7,054 bases of DNA from Deltaproteobacteria bacterium (lineage in GTDB: Bacteria > Myxococcota_A > UBA796 > GCA-2862545). Shown here piece after piece: positions 6,031 through 7,054 of this stretch. The notes beneath the pieces are model-generated. The model ran no database searches and was not told the origin of the DNA. It was given only the letters and a program-made list of their open reading frames with translations. The translations under genes were made by a program, and so were the position numbers. Within the stretch, counting starts at the first letter, position 1, and every line of letters begins with the position of its first letter. The stretch covers positions 1-7,054 of the forward strand of contig JAFDJI010000177.1 of assembly GCA_019307545.1 (NCBI GenBank), written 5' to 3'.

Positions 6031-7054
6031 ATACCCGCAACCCTACGGCGACTATGTCCTGCTCGAGCGCCTTGGCGTGGGAGGGATGTCGGAGGTCGAC
6101 CTCGCCCGCAAGGCGGTCCAGGACACCGATTTCGTCCGCTTCGTCGTCATCAAGCGCATCAAGGCTGACCTGACCGACGACGAGTCCTTCGTTCGCATGT
6201 TCAAGGATGAGGCACGAATCACCGCGGAGTTGCACCACAACAACATCGCCAACGTCTACGATTTCGGTCGACACGGTGACGAGTACTACATGGCGCTGGA
6301 GTACGTCCCCGGCACCGATCTGCGGCGGATCATCAATACCCTGCGCAAACGGCACCAGACCATCCCGCTGCGCATTGGCCTCAAGATCCTGGCCGACATG
6401 CTCTCCGGCCTCGGGTACGCCCACGACCAGGTGGATGCGGTCGGGCAGAACATGAACATCGTCCATCGGGACGTGAACCCTCGGAACGTGATGATCTCCA
6501 CCCGTGGCGAGGTGAAGCTCATCGACTTCGGGGTGGCCAAGGCAGCCAACCGCCTGGAACGGACCCGTACCGACCACGTGAAGGGGAAGTTCGCCTACAT
6601 GGCGCCGGAGCAGATCACGGCGGGGGAGATCGACCACCGCGCGGATCTGTTTGCCGTGGGCCTCATGCTCCACGAGGTCGTGACCGGGTATGGGCCGCTC
6701 GCTGGTCTCAGCCAGGTGCAGATCATGCATCGCCTCATGGCGGGCCGGCTTCCCGAGCTGCCGCCGCCCTCCGAACTGGCTGACCCCAAACCCCTGCAAC
6801 GGGTCTACAGCAGGGCCATCGCGGTCAAGCCCGAGAACCGTTACCCCAGCGCTGCCGCCTTGCGGCGGGACTTGGAGGAAGTGGCCGAGCCCCTGGGGGG
6901 ACTCGTGACCCGGCAGGAGTTGGTGGCGTTCCTGCAGCAGGTCGATCCGGCGCTGGAGGACCGCCTGCGGGAGAAGGCGTCCAGCTACAGTGGACCGCTC
7001 CAGCCGAGCCAGGTAGCCACCGCGCCGCTCCGCCGTCTGGAGACCCTGGAGCCG
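6017..7054 (+). CDS. Ser/Thr protein kinase, Hanks type (3' end beyond the window)
   Basis: 346 residues are visible and the gene runs off the right edge. A complete kinase domain spans about 12-290. It has a Gly loop (LGVGGMSEV, 19-27), Lys46 in VVIKRI, Glu65 in helix C, HRDVNPRN (150-157), DFG (170-172), an activation segment with Thr183 and Thr185, KFAYMAPEQ (191-199), Asp210 and Arg275. ATP and magnesium ligands are intact, so it should be active on Ser/Thr. The HRD+2 position, usually Lys in HRDxKxxN, is Asn154. The 'GKFAYMAPEQ' style and short N-terminus are usual in myxobacterial-type kinases. The part after about 290 is low in recognisable motifs; any sensor or membrane segment lies outside the window. 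The start could also be ATG 6005, adding MLGV; neither has a good ribosome binding site. It begins 49 bases after the barrel-like part, same strand, so co-transcription is possible but unproven. Confidence 0.92.
   Translation, partial: MGTPEYPQPYGDYVLLERLGVGGMSEVDLARKAVQDTDFVRFVVIKRIKADLTDDESFVRMFKDEARITAELHHNNIANVYDFGRHGDEYYMALEYVPGTDLRRIINTLRKRHQTIPLRIGLKILADMLSGLGYAHDQVDAVGQNMNIVHRDVNPRNVMISTRGEVKLIDFGVAKAANRLERTRTDHVKGKFAYMAPEQITAGEIDHRADLFAVGLMLHEVVTGYGPLAGLSQVQIMHRLMAGRLPELPPPSELADPKPLQRVYSRAIAVKPENRYPSAAALRRDLEEVAEPLGGLVTRQELVAFLQQVDPALEDRLREKASSYSGPLQPSQVATAPLRRLETLEP

Overview
The window is GC-rich with strongly G/C-ending codons. It looks like chromosomal DNA of a Gram-negative bacterium, most plausibly of the Myxococcota or another former delta-proteobacterial lineage. 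That guess rests on a 'GKFAYMAPEQ'-type Ser/Thr protein kinase, a HEAT-like solenoid protein, a Sec-exported envelope protein with a very long Pro-Glu-Val linker and a barrel-like C-terminus, and the last codons of a contractile-tail tube protein. The assignment is inference; there is no rRNA or other phylogenetic marker.

Layout. Positions 1-148 hold the C-terminal end of a T4 gp19-like tail-tube protein, closed by a strong intrinsic terminator (172-214). A HEAT-like solenoid gene lies on the minus strand (222-1598, GTG start). It diverges across about 90 bases from a metallo-beta-lactamase-fold hydrolase (1690-2400), which sits 6 bases before a small membrane protein (2407-2910). Next comes a Sec-exported protein of the ARPP-1/DUF6569 type (3016-4068, TTG start behind a near-perfect ribosome binding site). 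It is followed by a large envelope gene (4198-5967) interrupted by one in-frame amber codon at 5263-5265. The window ends inside a Ser/Thr kinase gene (6017 to beyond 7054).

The envelope gene is the most unusual item. Its product has a signal peptide, a helical periplasmic domain, and two rounds of a basic patch followed by an acidic Pro-Glu-Val array. It ends in a Gly/aromatic-rich domain resembling a small outer-membrane beta-barrel. The array is built from two unit types in an orderly ladder, and the amber falls inside it by a single G-to-T change relative to the neighbouring units.

How the genes work together is only partly visible. The hydrolase and membrane protein look like a two-gene operon. 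The ARPP-1 protein and the repeat/barrel protein are both exported, co-directional and not separated by a visible terminator, so they may act together in the envelope. The kinase starts 49 bases after the barrel and may be a regulator or simply a neighbour. The tail-tube gene belongs to a separate cluster to the left. No RNA genes, CRISPR arrays, insertion sequences or attachment sites were seen.
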